Shown here one piece after another: positions 5,522 to 7,201 of a stretch of DNA of 7,201 nucleotides (position 1 is its first letter; each line of letters opens with the position of its first letter). The stretch spans positions 1 through 7,201 of the forward strand of contig CAZJRQ010000059.1 of the NCBI GenBank assembly GCA_964548535.1, given 5' to 3'. The translations under genes and the position numbers were made by a program. Under the pieces are notes generated by a model. The model made no database searches and was not told the DNA's origin. It was given only the letters and a program-made list of their open reading frames with translations. Origin of the DNA: CAZJRQ01 sp964548535. GTDB taxonomy: Bacteria; Bacillota; Clostridia; Oscillospirales; Ruminococcaceae.

Positions 5522-7000
5522 ATGCTAAAAGAAAATAGTATGAATGAAAAATTCGTTAAAGAGGGGCTTACTTTTGATGATGTTTTGCTTATTCCTGCGC
5601 AGTCTGACGTTACACCTAACATGATTAAACTTAAAACTAGACTTGCTAAGGATATTATGCTTAACACTCCAATTATTACTGCTGCTATGGATACTGTTAC
5701 TGAGTCGAAAATGGCTATTGCTATTGCTCGTGAGGGCGGTATTGGTATTATTCACAAGAATATGACTATTGAACAGCAGGTTGATGAGGTTGACAAGGTT
5801 AAGCGTTCAGAGAATGGCGTTATCGTTAATCCTTTTTCTCTTACTGCTGACAAGACTGTTGCTCAGGCTGACGAGCTTATGGCAAAATACAAGATAAGCG
5901 GTGTGCCTATTGTTGACGAAAAGGGTAAGCTTGTTGGTATTCTTACTAACCGTGATTTGAGATTTATTACTGATTTTAGCATTAAGATTTGCGATGTTAT
6001 GACTAAGGAAAATCTTGTTACTGCTCCTGTTGGCACTGATCTTGCTGGTGCACAGAAGATTCTTATGAAGCACAAGATTGAGAAACTTCCTTTAGTTGAT
6101 GACAATGGTATGCTTAAGGGTCTTATTACTATTAAGGATATTGAAAAGGCTGTTCAGTATCCTAATTCTGCTAGAGATAAGAGTGGCAGGTTGCTTTGCG
6201 GTGCTGCTATTGGTGTTACTGGAGATGTTCTTGACAGAGTTGCAGCTTTGGTTGACGCTCAGGTTGACGTTTTGAGTCTTGATTCGGCTCATGGTCATCA
6301 GAAGAATATTATCAACTGTGTTAAGATGATTAAGGAAGCTTTTCCTAATGTTCCGCTTATTGCTGGTAACATTGCTACTTCTGAGGCGGCTGAGGATCTT
6401 ATTGCTGCTGGTGCTGACTGCTTGAAGGTTGGTATTGGACCTGGTTCTATTTGCACAACTCGTGTTGTTGCTGGAATTGGTGTTCCTCAGATTACTGCTG
6501 TTTACGATGTTGCTAAGGTTGCATCTAAGCATGACATTCCTGTTATTGCTGACGGTGGTATCAAATATTCTGGTGATATTGTTAAGGCTTTGGCTGCTGG
6601 TGCTAATGCTGTTATGCTTGGTTCACTTCTTGCTGGTTGTGAGGAAGCTCCTGGTGCTATGGAAATTTATCAGGGTCGTTCTTTCAAGGTTTACAGAGGA
6701 ATGGGTTCTCTTGCTGCTATGGAGCATGGTTCTAAGGACAGATACTTCCAGAGCGATGCTAAGAAGCTAGTTCCTGAGGGTGTTGAGGGTCGTGTACCTT
6801 ACAAGGGTGTACTTTCTGATTCTATCTTCCAGCTTGTTGGTGGTATTCATTCTGGTATGGGATACTGTGGCTGTATTGACATTGACACTCTACATGACAA
6901 GGCTAGATTCGTTAGAATTACTGGTGCTGGTCTAAAGGAATCACATCCTCACGATATTTACATCACCAAGGAAGCTCCAAACTACTCCGTTCAAATCTAG
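5522..7000 (+). CDS. guaB: Inosine-5'-monophosphate dehydrogenase
   Basis: Cytoplasmic enzyme that oxidises IMP to XMP with NAD+, the committed step of GMP synthesis; normally a tetramer. It has 492 residues, full length for bacteria. The TIM-barrel core is split by two CBS domains (about 99-150 and 160-215), which in relatives bind adenine/guanine nucleotides. The catalytic loop GIGPGSICTTR places the nucleophile at Cys311; ADGGIKYSGD (343-352) and MLGSLLAG (365-372) hold the IMP phosphate; the mobile flap carries Arg424 and Tyr427 (EGRVPYKG), the Arg serving as base in the family. The end ESHPHDIYITKEAPNYSV is typical. ATG 5522 is chosen because AGGGAGG (5508-5514) is 7 bases upstream; an ATG at 5540 (MNEKFVKEGLTFDDVLL) matches the usual N-terminus but lacks a ribosome site. 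Codons are strongly biased to GCT, GTT, ATT and CTT, suggesting high expression. It has its own promoter. No U-tailed terminator follows within the window. Confidence 0.98.
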   Translation: MLKENSMNEKFVKEGLTFDDVLLIPAQSDVTPNMIKLKTRLAKDIMLNTPIITAAMDTVTESKMAIAIAREGGIGIIHKNMTIEQQVDEVDKVKRSENGVIVNPFSLTADKTVAQADELMAKYKISGVPIVDEKGKLVGILTNRDLRFITDFSIKICDVMTKENLVTAPVGTDLAGAQKILMKHKIEKLPLVDDNGMLKGLITIKDIEKAVQYPNSARDKSGRLLCGAAIGVTGDVLDRVAALVDAQVDVLSLDSAHGHQKNIINCVKMIKEAFPNVPLIAGNIATSEAAEDLIAAGADCLKVGIGPGSICTTRVVAGIGVPQITAVYDVAKVASKHDIPVIADGGIKYSGDIVKALAAGANAVMLGSLLAGCEEAPGAMEIYQGRSFKVYRGMGSLAAMEHGSKDRYFQSDAKKLVPEGVEGRVPYKGVLSDSIFQLVGGIHSGMGYCGCIDIDTLHDKARFVRITGAGLKESHPHDIYITKEAPNYSVQI

Positions 7001-7025
7001 TCCTAGCGCGGACGACGCGATGCCC
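7000..7025 (+). repeat. 26-bp direct repeat, left copy, abutting guaB stop
   Basis: This copy begins at the last base of the guaB stop codon and matches 7176-7201 at 25 of 26 positions (A at 7015 versus G at 7191). It is GC-rich (core AGCGCGGACGACGCGATGCC). Its end forms a small hairpin with the following bases: CGCGA (7016-7020) pairs with TCGCG (7026-7030) around TGCCC. No U-run follows, so it is not an obvious terminator. Confidence 0.8.
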
Positions 7026-7153
7026 TCGCGGAAAGTTTGTTGGTGATGGTGACGTTGTGTTGCTCGGGTTTGGGGTTATTATAATCAATCAGCCACCACG
7101 CGGACAAGAACCAAGCAAGGCGAGTCGAGCGAGGTACGAGCGATTGCGTGATA

Positions 7154-7179
7154 GGGGTCCAGGGGTACGCCCCTGGTCC
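7154..7179. other. GC-rich hairpin with TACG loop in the repeat block
   Basis: CCAGGGG (7159-7165) and CCCCTGG (7170-7176) pair perfectly around TACG, an UNCG-type tetraloop when transcribed. Beyond a T-T mismatch the stem extends by GGG (7155-7157) with CCT (7178-7180 read antiparallel, one G-U). No U-run follows on either strand in the window, so it is not an obvious terminator. It leads directly into the right repeat copy, so hairpin and repeat may belong to one dispersed element. Confidence 0.65.
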
Positions 7180-7201
7180 TAGCGCGGACGGCGCGATGCC
7201 C
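7176..7201 (+). repeat. 26-bp direct repeat, right copy, cut by window end
   Basis: This is the second copy of the repeat at the guaB stop, 176 bases downstream, with one mismatch. The match still holds at the last base of the window, so its true length is unknown and the unit could repeat again beyond it. The 150 bases between the copies contain no convincing ORF or ribosome site but do hold GAGCGA-like runs around 7119-7142 (GCGAGTCGAGCGAG) and the TACG-loop hairpin. Confidence 0.8.

Noticed and set aside
6092..6532. Long antisense ORF opposite guaB, and similar ones opposite aspS
   Set aside because: Low-complexity Ser/Asn/Arg-rich translations that mirror the biased GCT/GTT/ATT codons of the sense genes; no ribosome site or recognisable domain.
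7000..7201. Start of a CRISPR array
   Set aside because: Only two copies, separated by about 150 bases of non-spacer sequence, with one mismatch; spacing and number do not fit an array.

Overview
The window looks like chromosomal DNA of a low-GC Gram-positive bacterium, most likely a Clostridia member of the Ruminococcaceae/Oscillospiraceae type. The reasons are AT-rich genes with strong AGGAGG-type ribosome sites, TTG starts, U-tailed intrinsic terminators, a short MntR/DtxR-type regulator, and an aspS and guaB of Firmicutes character. The genus call is inference. All genes that can be supported lie on the + strand.

Layout. Bases 89-1809 hold a compact accessory cluster: a six-helix Pr6Pr/FAR-17a-like membrane protein, an HXXEE-domain membrane protein, and a DUF4279-like gene broken by an in-frame TAG. 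At 1841-1862 lies a perfect 22-bp palindrome whose core matches a ParB-binding parS centromere site; it sits just upstream of aspS (1897-3678), which ends in a strong intrinsic terminator. Bases 3720-4880 look like a decay zone: two tiny overlapping ORFs, a four-helix membrane protein with one clear and one possible frameshift, and an 18-codon stub of a flavodoxin-like gene. Then come a DtxR/MntR-family metalloregulator (4930-5307) with its own terminator, a very good sigma-A promoter, and guaB (IMP dehydrogenase, 5522-7000). From the guaB stop to the window end the composition jumps to about 60% GC (hand count 121/201), and the block is bounded by two near-identical 26-bp direct repeats, 176 bp apart, the second cut by the window edge.

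How the parts relate. aspS and guaB are housekeeping genes with a biased codon set (many GCT, GTT, CTT, ATT). The accessory genes use more ATA, TTA and AAA codons, which fits low expression or separate origin. I see no pathway linking aspS, the metalloregulator and guaB; each seems to be its own transcription unit. No complete new defence, mobile or biosynthetic system is visible. The most notable items are the parS site, the string of decayed genes, the mixed metal site of the regulator and the GC-rich repeat block after guaB.
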